Positions 33,725 through 41,175 of a stretch of 42,899 nucleotides of DNA are shown piece after piece. The notes under the pieces were generated by a model, which worked only from the letters and a program-made list of their open reading frames with translations, did not search any database and had not been told where the DNA came from. Source of the DNA: Christensenella sp. UBA4651 (GTDB lineage Bacteria; Bacillota; Clostridia; Christensenellales; UBA1242); the NCBI GenBank assembly GCA_002405615.1, contig DHMD01000072.1:1-42899 (forward strand). The letters are read 5' to 3'. Both the position numbers and the translations under genes were made by a program. The first letter of the stretch is position 1; each line of letters opens with the position of its first letter.

Positions 33725-34246
33725 TTATTCCAAATCTTCTTGTTCAGATTTTTTAGAAGCTTTTTTCTTTTGCTCATCGTTGTCCTCAACCTCGGTCTTC
33801 TCTACCTCATCAGCAGTTGCGACCTCAGCAGGCTCACTATCATCTTGTGATTTAGCCTCAGACTCAATAGCGTTATCATCTTTTGGCTCAATAATCTCGC
33901 CGTTGGCATCACGCACAACGTCTTGCTTCTTGTCCATGCAATAGATAACACTAGTATCAACGGTTACATAACTAACATGCTTGTCATCACCAGTTTCCAA
34001 AGTAACAACTTTGCCATCTGTGGTTTCACGGATTGACACGATAGTTCCATAAATACCGCTGTAAGTCTTGACCTTATCACCAGGTTTGAGGGCGTCAATC
34101 ATAGCAATAGCCTCTTGATTATACTTTTTGCGCTTGATATAACTGAAAATGTACATAACAACCAAAACGACCAAAAGCACAATTAGGATAATCCAAGTAG
34201 AAGCACCACCATTACCACCTTGTGTCTGCAATAAAGTACTCAGCAT
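33725..34246 (-). CDS. yajC: Preprotein translocase subunit YajC
   Basis: Small accessory subunit of the SecDF complex. The 173-residue protein has one N-terminal membrane helix (about 16-36), then the YajC core with IDALKPGDKVKTYSGIYGTIVSI (the conserved L-x-x-GD-V-T-x-G-I-x-G block). The last 70 residues are acidic (DEQKKKASKKSEQEDLE at the end), an extension common in Clostridia. AAGGAG lies 6 nt before the ATG. It follows ruvB after 56 nt on the same strand. Confidence 0.92.
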   Translation of the reverse strand: MLSTLLQTQGGNGGASTWIILIVLLVVLVVMYIFSYIKRKKYNQEAIAMIDALKPGDKVKTYSGIYGTIVSIRETTDGKVVTLETGDDKHVSYVTVDTSVIYCMDKKQDVVRDANGEIIEPKDDNAIESEAKSQDDSEPAEVATADEVEKTEVEDNDEQKKKASKKSEQEDLE

Positions 34247-34302
34247 ACAATCTCCTTTATAGAATATAGTCCTATATTACCATATTTCTCACAAAAAAGC
34301 AA

Positions 34303-35373
34303 TTAATTTTGAGTATTTTCATCAACAAAAGTATCTTTTGCGAAGTCTTGTAACTCTTTTTCACGCTTTTCTGGCAAAATTCTACCAAAATGTTCATAAG
34401 CGAGCGGCATAGCCACCCTACCCTTGCTAGTCCTTGCCACAAAGCCCATTTGAATAAGATAAGGTTCACAAGCCTCCTCAATCGTAGTAGCTTCCTCGCC
34501 AGTAGCCGCCGCCAAAGTATCTAGTCCCACTGGTCCACCGTCAAATTTATCAATAATTGTTGTCAACAACCTCTTGTCAACAGCGTCTAGTCCCAACTCG
34601 TCAACTTCCAAAAGTTTGAGGGCTTTTGCAGCGATTTCTATATCAATTTTTCCAGACCCCATAACATCGGCGTAATCTCGAATACGCTTCAAAAACCTAT
34701 TCGCAATTCTAGGCGTACCACGAGAAGATTTGGCAATCAATAGAGCAGCATCAGGGGTAATGCTTATATTGAGAATCTTGGCAGAACGCAACAATATTTC
34801 GCTCAACTCATTTGGCTCATATAACTCCAAACGCCCCAAAACTCCAAATCTATCACGCAAAGGCCCAGTCAGCATTCCCGCCCTAGTAGTCGCACCAATA
34901 AGAGTAAAAGGTTGAATTTTTAACCTAATACTCTTTGCTGCAGGCCCCTTACCAACCACAAAGTCGAGAGCATAATCCTCCATTGCGGGGTACAGAACCT
35001 CCTCTACCGCTCTACTGAGTCTGTGGATTTCATCAATAAAAAGCACGTCATTTTTACCCAAATTTGTCAAAATCGCAGCCAAATCCGCAGCGTGTTCAAT
35101 AGCAGGTCCACTCGTTACCTTGATTTGAGCGCCCAATTCGTTAGCAATAATATGCGAAAGTGTGGTTTTGCCCAACCCCGGAGGACCAAACAATAGCACG
35201 TGGTCTAGCGCCTCACCTCTCGCTTTTGCCGCCTGAATATAAATAGATAGATTATCCTTAAACTTCTTTTGCCCAACATACTCATTCAATGCAGTTGGAC
35301 GCAAATTATTCTCAATTACCTCATCTATTTCGGACTTGGTACTAGCGATAAATCTTTCATCATCTTCAAACAT
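34303..35373 (-). CDS. ruvB: Holliday junction branch-migration helicase RuvB
   Basis: Hexameric AAA+ motor that drives branch migration with RuvA. The 356-residue protein has LRPTALNEYVGQ, Walker A GPPGLGKTT, Walker B VLFIDEIHRL, the sensor IGATTRAG block and the C-terminal winged-helix domain (DSGPVGLDTLAAA-type: KFDGGPVGLDTLAAATGE). Its start is 3 nt past the ruvA stop; both lie with ruvC in one operon. Confidence 0.97.
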   Translation of the reverse strand: MFEDDERFIASTKSEIDEVIENNLRPTALNEYVGQKKFKDNLSIYIQAAKARGEALDHVLLFGPPGLGKTTLSHIIANELGAQIKVTSGPAIEHAADLAAILTNLGKNDVLFIDEIHRLSRAVEEVLYPAMEDYALDFVVGKGPAAKSIRLKIQPFTLIGATTRAGMLTGPLRDRFGVLGRLELYEPNELSEILLRSAKILNISITPDAALLIAKSSRGTPRIANRFLKRIRDYADVMGSGKIDIEIAAKALKLLEVDELGLDAVDKRLLTTIIDKFDGGPVGLDTLAAATGEEATTIEEACEPYLIQMGFVARTSKGRVAMPLAYEHFGRILPEKREKELQDFAKDTFVDENTQN

Positions 35374-35376
35374 ATA

Positions 35377-35973
35377 TTATTTCCCCAATTCTCTAAACGC
35401 TTTTGCAAGCAAAGACTCCATATCGTCAGTTGTTTCGTAAACTTTATTTAATATGTCCTGCGCATGCACACGAGGAACACCCCAATCAATCAAAACATTG
35501 AGTGTCGCCGCATACGCCTCACTCTCGTTTGCCTGCATTTCTGTCAACGAAACATCAGCAAGGTGCGACAATGCGTCCATCTTCTCTTTGAGTTCTAGCA
35601 AAATACGCTCTCTAATTTTAGTCCCGACACCCTTGATATTTTTTAGCACCGCACCATTCTGTGTAGCAATAGCGAAACTCAAATCTTCTGCCGAAACGCC
35701 ACTCAAAATATTGATAGCCATCTTAGGACCTACGCCATTTACAAGGAGCAATTTGCCGAAAACCTCTTTCTCAAATTTATCATAAAAGCCATACAAGCTC
35801 ATCTCGTCCTCACGCACATTTAGATATGTCTGTATGGTAACCATCTCCCCGATTGCACCAATTCTATCTAGGCAGAATTTGCTCACATTCAGTTCAAACC
35901 CGACACCATTACAATCAATATACAACATATTCATCGCCTTATCAGCAATTACACCTTTTATAAAACTAATCAT
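35377..35973 (-). CDS. ruvA: Holliday junction DNA-binding protein RuvA
   Basis: Binds four-way junctions and loads RuvB. The ATG at 35973 overlaps the ruvC stop (ATGA), so upstream in-frame methionines are unlikely starts; this gives 198 residues, the normal size, beginning MISFIKGVIADK. The OB-fold N-terminus, the two helix-hairpin-helix motifs (LLVNGVGPKMAI and LKNIKGVGTKIRERI) and the small C-terminal RuvB-binding domain (ALNVLIDWGV) are all present. Confidence 0.96.
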   Translation of the reverse strand: MISFIKGVIADKAMNMLYIDCNGVGFELNVSKFCLDRIGAIGEMVTIQTYLNVREDEMSLYGFYDKFEKEVFGKLLLVNGVGPKMAINILSGVSAEDLSFAIATQNGAVLKNIKGVGTKIRERILLELKEKMDALSHLADVSLTEMQANESEAYAATLNVLIDWGVPRVHAQDILNKVYETTDDMESLLAKAFRELGK

Positions 35974-36464
35974 TTTGCATTCCTCGCTCTCATTATTTGA
36001 TTTGTCTGTGAATGGCACAGCGCAATCGCCACCGCATCGGCAGCGTCATCAGGCCTCGGCACTTTCTGTAAGTGCAGCAAAGTCTTGACCATAAATTGCA
36101 TCTGCGACTTGTCCGCTCTACCCGTACCAGTCAACGCTAACTTTATATCTTGCGGAGTATACTCGTAAATTGGCAACTTATGTTGCTGAAACGCCAACAG
36201 AATAATGCCTCTCGCCTCCGCAACCTTGATACCAGTCGTAATATTATTATTAAAATACAACTCTTCTATTGCGACCTCATCGGGAGAAAAAGTCTCAATA
36301 ATCTTGTTCATACTGTGATAAATTACCTCCAAACGCTCGTTAAACTGCATTTCCTTTGGAGTGGTAATCACACCGTAATCTATAACTTGCAAACCCGAAT
36401 TACTCTTATCAATTACCCCGAATCCAATAATCCCAAAACCAGGGTCAATACCTAAAATACGCAA
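35970..36464 (-). CDS. ruvC: Holliday junction resolvase RuvC
   Basis: Endonuclease that cuts Holliday junctions. The start is a TTG at 36464 with AAGGAGG 5 nt upstream, giving 164 residues that begin MRILGIDPGFG. The frame further upstream crosses the promoter, so the longer version is wrong. Catalytic acids are visible as Asp7 (GIDPG), the Glu in AIEELYF and the C-terminal pair in RPDDAADA. ruvC is first in the ruvC-ruvA-ruvB-yajC operon. Confidence 0.95.
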   Translation of the reverse strand: MRILGIDPGFGIIGFGVIDKSNSGLQVIDYGVITTPKEMQFNERLEVIYHSMNKIIETFSPDEVAIEELYFNNNITTGIKVAEARGIILLAFQQHKLPIYEYTPQDIKLALTGTGRADKSQMQFMVKTLLHLQKVPRPDDAADAVAIALCHSQTNQIMRARNAK

Positions 36465-36485
36465 AGCAGCCTCCTTGTTTTCTCT

Positions 36486-36514
36486 ATAATAGCACAAAAA
36501 TCGCATTTTGTAAA
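36486..36514 (-). promoter_or_regulatory. ruvCAB-yajC promoter
   Basis: Minus-strand TTTACA (36509-36514) and TATTAT (36486-36491) with a 17-nt spacer. AGAACATTTGCAAC on the plus strand at 36522-36535, just upstream, shares GAACAT with the recA region and may be a regulatory site. Confidence 0.75.
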
Positions 36515-36574
36515 ACGAATTTAGAACATTTGCAACAATTTTTGAAAAATTTTTATTTTTTTGTAAAGAAATGC

Positions 36575-36619
36575 TTGACTTTTGTAAACCACAACTGTAT
36601 ATATTATATATACACAGTT
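36575..36619 (+). promoter_or_regulatory. Promoter and inverted-repeat operator of the ABC transporter operon
   Basis: TTGACT (36575-36580) and TATATA (36598-36603) are 17 nt apart. AACTGT (36593-36598) and its complement ACAGTT (36614-36619) flank an AT-only core that covers the -10 region. This is where a YtrA-type GntR repressor would bind, and one is encoded as the last gene of the operon, so autoregulation is likely. Confidence 0.7.
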
Positions 36620-36634
36620 AAAGGAGTACAAAAA

Positions 36635-37483
36635 ATGCTGAAGGTTACTAACCTAAACAAGACCTACCCCAGCTTCAAACTAAAAGACGTTTCCTTTGAA
36701 ATTCCTGTTGGCTACATCACGGGATTCTTGGGAATGAATGGCGCAGGTAAAACCACTACAATAAAATCAATTCTAAATATCATCCACCCAGATAGCGGCA
36801 AAGTCGAATTTGACGGACTGGATATGGAACATAACGAATTGGAAATCAAGCAAAATATCGGCTTTATGTTGGGAGCGTTTGACTACTTCCCCAAAAACGT
36901 CATATCCGATATAACCAAAATTTACAGTAGTTTTTATCCAAATTGGAATCAAGGCGAATACGATAAATTAATCAAGAAATTCAAAATTGACGAAAAAAAG
37001 AAAATTAACGAACTGTCTGCTGGTATGAAGGTAAAATACGGACTGGCGCTCGCACTATCACACCACGCAAAAATTCTGCTGCTAGACGAGCCAACTAGCG
37101 GACTGGACCCGATTGCCCGAGATGAACTCCTAGATATTTTCCGTGAAATTATCCAAGACGGAGAAACAGGCATACTATTCTCCACTCACATAACATCCGA
37201 CCTCGATAAATGCGCTGATTATGTTCTTATGCTAAAAAATGGCGAGGTTATTGCGAACGCAACCAAGGACGAACTCATCGACAATCACGCCCTAATTTCG
37301 GGCAAAATGGAGGATTTGACTCCCGACCTAGAAAATAGAGCAATCAATATCAAGAAAAATCGTTTTGGTTTCACAGGTTTGATTAACAGAGAAAAACTAT
37401 CCCCTAGCGATAGAGTAGAAATCGAAAAACCAAACCTCGAAGATATAATGGTATACTACAATTTGGAGGCAGAAAATGACTAA
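36635..37483 (+). CDS. ABC transporter ATP-binding protein (YtrB/EcsA-type)
   Basis: Energising subunit of an ABC-2-type exporter or efflux system. The start ATG at 36635 has AAGGAG 8 nt upstream; an open frame reaching back to 36530 covers the promoter. The 282-residue protein has Walker A GMNGAGKTTT, Q-loop region, a signature variant LSAGMKVKYGL, Walker B KILLLDEPTSGLDP and the His switch in FSTHIT. The C-terminal 60 residues (after LMLKNGEVIAN) are family-variable. It overlaps the permease gene by 8 nt. The GntR-linked context suggests induction by cell-envelope stress or antibiotics, which is inference. Confidence 0.9.
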   Translation: MLKVTNLNKTYPSFKLKDVSFEIPVGYITGFLGMNGAGKTTTIKSILNIIHPDSGKVEFDGLDMEHNELEIKQNIGFMLGAFDYFPKNVISDITKIYSSFYPNWNQGEYDKLIKKFKIDEKKKINELSAGMKVKYGLALALSHHAKILLLDEPTSGLDPIARDELLDIFREIIQDGETGILFSTHITSDLDKCADYVLMLKNGEVIANATKDELIDNHALISGKMEDLTPDLENRAINIKKNRFGFTGLINREKLSPSDRVEIEKPNLEDIMVYYNLEAEND

Positions 37484-38135
37484 TCTAAAAACCTTGTTTA
37501 GAAAAGAATGGCTAATGACACTCAAACCCGCCGTTTATATGTATTTTTATTGGCTTTTGGCGCTTACATTACTCGCCCCTAATTACCCATATTGTGTGGC
37601 GTTTGGATATTGCCTAATGGGTATCCCGAATTTGTTTACAATTTTTAAGGCAAACAAAGATTTGGAATTTAACGCAATGCTACCTATTTCCAGAGAAGAA
37701 ATAGTCAAATCAAAATTTATGTCAGTAATTTTTATCCAAGTCGTACAAATTTTGATTGCAATACCATTTGCTCTCCTGTCGTGCTTTTTGATAAATCCCG
37801 CAGGAAACGGTGTTGGACTAGATGCAAACTTTACCCTATTTGCTAGCGTTTTTATTGAGTTTAGCGTATTTAATATAATATTTTTGCCAGGCTTCTTTTC
37901 GACAGGATATAAGGTTGCTACTCCCACATTTTGGGCGTTTGTCGGATACCTACTTACCCTAGGTTTGATTGAGGGCTTGATTGCGGGTATTCCTACACTC
38001 AACCTAATTTTTGACGGCTACACATATATCGGCGCTCAATTAGGATTGTTGGCGATAGGAATCATACTTTACTGCCTAACACTGTTTTTTGCATACAGAA
38101 TGAGTGTAAAGAAATTTTTGAGAGTAAATCTATAA
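37476..38135 (+). CDS. ABC-2-type transporter permease
   Basis: 219-residue integral membrane protein with about six hydrophobic segments (roughly 20-40, 44-58, 80-105, 115-135, 145-170 and 185-210). It begins MTNLKTLFRKEWLMTLKP and has the motif FNAMLPISREEIVKSKFMSV, typical of ABC-2 permeases linked to YtrA-type regulators. It overlaps the ATPase gene and abuts the regulator gene exactly. Substrate unknown. Confidence 0.85.
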   Translation: MTNLKTLFRKEWLMTLKPAVYMYFYWLLALTLLAPNYPYCVAFGYCLMGIPNLFTIFKANKDLEFNAMLPISREEIVKSKFMSVIFIQVVQILIAIPFALLSCFLINPAGNGVGLDANFTLFASVFIEFSVFNIIFLPGFFSTGYKVATPTFWAFVGYLLTLGLIEGLIAGIPTLNLIFDGYTYIGAQLGLLAIGIILYCLTLFFAYRMSVKKFLRVNL

Positions 38136-38504
38136 ATGAACATTGTTGTTCTCAAAACTTCTACTACCCCACTTTACAAGCAAATTTATGACCAAATACT
38201 TACACAAATTCTAAAAAGAGAACTCAAACCTAACGAGTGCTTACCATCAATTAGACAAGTCGCCAGAGAACTAAACATCAGCGTAATCTCAGTAAAAGGT
38301 GCTTATGACGCACTCGAACAAGACGGGTACATATACACATTACCCGCCAAAGGCTGTTTTGTCGCTGAATTATTTTCCCCCGAAGATATACATAATGGAC
38401 TAATTAAGGAGGCTGCAACTTGGGTGCGTGATTTCTGCAAAAACTATCACATAACTGTATCCGAGGTTATAGAAAGATTAAAAGAAGAAAGTCTAAATAA
38501 ATAG
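38136..38504 (+). CDS. GntR-family regulator, YtrA subfamily
   Basis: 122-residue winged-helix repressor. The N-terminal GntR domain shows PLYKQIYDQILTQILKRELKPNECLPSIRQVARELNIS and AYDALEQDGYIYTLPAKGCFV. It has only about 45 residues after the HTH, as in the YtrA subfamily, with no ligand-binding domain. It starts directly after the permease stop. Likely represses its own operon through the AACTGT...ACAGTT site at the promoter. Confidence 0.92.
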   Translation: MNIVVLKTSTTPLYKQIYDQILTQILKRELKPNECLPSIRQVARELNISVISVKGAYDALEQDGYIYTLPAKGCFVAELFSPEDIHNGLIKEAATWVRDFCKNYHITVSEVIERLKEESLNK

Positions 38505-38512
38505 ACTTTCTT
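38485..38512. terminator. Bidirectional terminator between gntR and spoVAC
   Basis: AAGAAAGTCTA (38485-38495) pairs exactly with TAGACTTTCTT (38502-38512), with a 6-nt loop. The gntR stop codon falls in the loop and right arm start. Confidence 0.8.
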
Positions 38513-38520
38513 TCCTTTTC

Positions 38521-38967
38521 CTAAAATATATAGTAAATCAGCCCTGCAATAATGGCCGCAACCACACCACTGACAATTACAGGACCCGCAATAACAAACA
38601 TTTTTGCCATTAGCCCAAAAACCATTCCCTCTCGCTTGAATTCCAGCGCCGAACTCGCAATGGAATTACTAAATCCAGTAATAGGGACAATACTTCCTGC
38701 CCCAGCGTATGCTCCGATTTTATCGTAAATTCCGAACCCCGTCAGTAGCGCTGCGATGACAATAATAATCATCAATGCCCAAGTTCCCGCCTCACTAGCA
38801 GGCATATAAGGGAAAATATACATACACATATCTTTGACAAATTCGCCGAAGCAGCAAATTAGCCCACCGACCCAAAAGGCGTGAAAAAGCGATGGCCAAG
38901 CCTTGGTCTTTGGCATTTTTGCATTTACGTAAGCATTATATTTAGCATTTCTTTCAGTTTGGTTCAT
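38521..38967 (-). CDS. spoVAC: Stage V sporulation protein AC (SpoVAC)
   Basis: Part of the channel that moves dipicolinic acid into and out of the spore. The 148-residue membrane protein has the SpoVAC pattern: HAFWVGGLICCFGEFVKDM, a run ending ALLTGFGIYDKIGAYAGAGS, then VPITGFSNSIASSALEFKREG and a C-terminal hydrophobic helix. About four membrane helices are visible. AGGAG precedes the ATG. In spore-formers spoVAC is normally next to spoVAD and spoVAEb; neither is here, as GntR and the Asn-rich gene flank it. Confidence 0.88.
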   Translation of the reverse strand: MNQTERNAKYNAYVNAKMPKTKAWPSLFHAFWVGGLICCFGEFVKDMCMYIFPYMPASEAGTWALMIIIVIAALLTGFGIYDKIGAYAGAGSIVPITGFSNSIASSALEFKREGMVFGLMAKMFVIAGPVIVSGVVAAIIAGLIYYIF

Positions 38968-39093
38968 TTTTTACTCCTGAATAGAATAGTTGCCAATAAA
39001 TATAAATCCAAACAAAAATTTTTCAAATTTATAAATATTTTATAGAATTTAACACAAACTAGCCTTGTAAAAAATTTTTTAGAGGTGAATTTT

Positions 39094-40839
39094 ATGAAAA
39101 AAATACTAGCACTTTCGCTAACTTTGGCTATGGCATCGACATTTGCAATCTGTGGAACTGCAAACAGCGATGACCAGAGCGCTTTACGCCAAGAATTGGA
39201 CAATTTGCATTTGAACGCAAACAGTTTGGATGTGGAATATTGTAGTAGCAGTCTGCTATTTGATAATGGTATGACCTTGAATAAAGTTGATAACGACTAC
39301 TCAATCACTCCAATTAGCGAAACCCGAGGAGAAAAAAGCGTTGCTGATAACAACACAAAATCGGCAATGTCAAATGACAATAATATAAATGGAACAGTCG
39401 GTGGCAACCAAAGCACAATTTCAAATGGAAATGGCAACGCTGTAGGCACTACCAACACAAACAATGGCATAAATGACATTGCGGCAAACAACCAAGGCTC
39501 AAGTCCGTATGGGATTGGTCAAGCAAATAGCGGTGTTTTGCCAAATAGCGCCAACAGGGCGCAAGCAAATGCAAACGTTGACTCATACAATAGAACCAAT
39601 TTGGACTCAATGATTAGAACAAATAACATTGACACTTACAGAAACAATACCAACCCTAATATTGACGGCAAAATTTACAACAATAATGGCGCAGTTGTCG
39701 GCAACGATATGAATGGGAATGGAATTAACAGTGTAAACGGAGTTAATTCTGGTAGAAATGTGATTAATAGCGCAAACACAAACACCTTACCAAACGGTAC
39801 ACCAGCGCAAAACACCACAACAACTACACCAAACAGAACTGGTTTAGCACCAAATACAAACAATGCTCCTCGCCCTACCACTATGAACACAACAAATAAT
39901 TCCACTCGCCCAAGCAACATTACGCAAAATGCAAACAATACAACAAATCAAATTAAGAATAATTCAACAAACAACCAGACAAACACAAAGCCAAACAAAA
40001 TTTGGGGTCATCGTGTAAACACATTTGATAACAGAAATGGTACAAACAATGTGGACTACACCGATGTGCAGAATAGAATTGATGAGTTAAACACCAGATT
40101 GTCTTCACTCAACACCACAATGGACGAGAGTTTGACCACTGCCAGAAAAAACATTCAACGAGTAATTGACAAAGAGATTACACTCAACGACACTCAAGCC
40201 GCCCAAATCAATTCATATTCTCGTCTTTTGAGAAAAATCACTCACAAATTAACCGAAAATGAATTTGAGTTGATGCAAAGTGCTGGCGAAATCGCTTTGG
40301 CTCAGAGCAACCAAAGCAAAGCCACCGATTTGAGTGCTGTTTACCTAGATATGCAGTACACCCTCACTTGCCGTGAACATTGTATCAACTGCGCAAATGA
40401 CGCACTAAATGCAATTAATGAAATTTTTGGTTCATTTGATAACGACAACGACACAAATACTCCTAGCACAAAGCCTGTGGTAACTGACAACACGGTAAAT
40501 AACGGGAATACAAACAATAATACAAATGTTGCCGACAATACAAACAGTGGCACAAACACAAATTCAAATAATGTAAACGGGCAAACTAACACCGGCCCAG
40601 TTACACCTAGCACTCCTACAAAGGACTCAACTCCTAGTGCTTCTGCAAACACTAATGACTCAATACCTACCAAACTAGATACTGCACAAAATTTGAACAC
40701 TTCTACATTAGACTCTACAAAAAATGATGCTGCAAAAACTACCACACCAACAAAAACTGACTCAAAGTATGTAGCAAATCAAAACAGTATCCCTAATGTT
40801 ACCAAAGATTTTCAAAACAAAAACAATGAGGTATTTTAA
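39094..40839 (+). CDS. Secreted Asn/Thr-rich protein with a central helical domain
   Basis: I do not recognise this protein. The ATG at 39094 is favoured because AGAGGTG at 39081-39087 is its ribosome binding site and includes the alternative GTG. The 581-residue product has a signal peptide (KKILALSLTLAMASTFAICG). Residues of about 60-319 and 446-581 are low complexity, dominated by Asn, Thr, Gly, Ser and Pro. Between them, about 320-445, is a helical domain with heptad-like charged/hydrophobic spacing (DVQNRIDELNTRLSSLN) that ends with Cys426-x3-Cys430-x2-Cys433 (CREHCINC). No sorting signal or membrane anchor is at the C-terminus. Likely an envelope or spore-surface protein; there are no adjacent partners that say more. 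Confidence 0.7.
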   Translation: MKKILALSLTLAMASTFAICGTANSDDQSALRQELDNLHLNANSLDVEYCSSSLLFDNGMTLNKVDNDYSITPISETRGEKSVADNNTKSAMSNDNNINGTVGGNQSTISNGNGNAVGTTNTNNGINDIAANNQGSSPYGIGQANSGVLPNSANRAQANANVDSYNRTNLDSMIRTNNIDTYRNNTNPNIDGKIYNNNGAVVGNDMNGNGINSVNGVNSGRNVINSANTNTLPNGTPAQNTTTTTPNRTGLAPNTNNAPRPTTMNTTNNSTRPSNITQNANNTTNQIKNNSTNNQTNTKPNKIWGHRVNTFDNRNGTNNVDYTDVQNRIDELNTRLSSLNTTMDESLTTARKNIQRVIDKEITLNDTQAAQINSYSRLLRKITHKLTENEFELMQSAGEIALAQSNQSKATDLSAVYLDMQYTLTCREHCINCANDALNAINEIFGSFDNDNDTNTPSTKPVVTDNTVNNGNTNNNTNVADNTNSGTNTNSNNVNGQTNTGPVTPSTPTKDSTPSASANTNDSIPTKLDTAQNLNTSTLDSTKNDAAKTTTPTKTDSKYVANQNSIPNVTKDFQNKNNEVF

Positions 40840-40925
40840 TTAAATTAGAGTATAAAAACAAAAATAGAATATAAGAACAAAAAGCCCCAAAGCGGGCTTT
40901 TTGTTTTATCCTAATTATTTATTTT
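40840..40925. terminator. Bidirectional terminator downstream of the Asn/Thr-rich gene
   Basis: AAAAAGCCC (40879-40887) pairs perfectly with GGGCTTTTT (40894-40902), with a 6-nt loop; both strands have Ts after the stem. It closes the Asn-rich gene on the plus strand and would also end a transcript from the surface protein gene on the minus strand. Confidence 0.85.
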
Positions 40926-41160
40926 GGTTCGGCTGACGCCTCACGAATTCCTCGACAAGCCACACAAGGGAGGAGACGCTTTGCATATCCGCACTGTGTG
41001 GTGCGTATGCGGCGTAGCCCGCATACGGAATGGCTACTGCATACACGCTAGTGTATAACGCCGATAGGTGTTGTGGTGGCAAAAGCCAACACACGCAGTA
41101 GCCGAGCAAGAGCCAGAGGTGCTCTCACATATCTTCGTAGCCTCATAGCGTAGCCGAACC
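40926..41160. other. GC-rich multi-hairpin element, candidate structured RNA or repeat element
   Basis: The 235-nt region is 56% GC by hand count (131 of 235). Its ends pair: GGTTCGGCT at 40926-40934 (then G, ACGC to 40939) with GCGT-AGCCGAACC at 41148-41160, a 13-bp stem with one bulge. Inside are TCCTC/GAGGA (40949-40953/40970-40974), CGTATGCGG/CCGCATACG (41004-41012/41019-41027), GGCTACTGC/GCAGTAGCC (41032-41040/41095-41103) enclosing ATACAC-GCTA-GTGTAT (41041-41056) and GTGTT...GGC-AAAA-GCC-AACAC (41068-41092), and AGAGC/GCTCT (41109-41113/41121-41125). The only long frame across it (40915-41109, minus) has no usable ribosome binding site. It lies between a surface-protein stop codon and a shared terminator, so it may be a 3' UTR element; a mobile palindromic repeat is the main alternative. 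Confidence 0.6.
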
Positions 41161-41175
41161 CAATAGTAAAAGTTT

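Noticed and set aside
36465..36506. N-terminal extension of RuvC
   Set aside because: Crosses the -10 box; AAGGAGG points to the TTG at 36464.
40915..41109. 64-residue minus-strand frame across the folded element
   Set aside because: No ribosome binding site, crosses the paired stems, and its ordinary-looking composition follows from the palindromes; better explained as non-coding structure.
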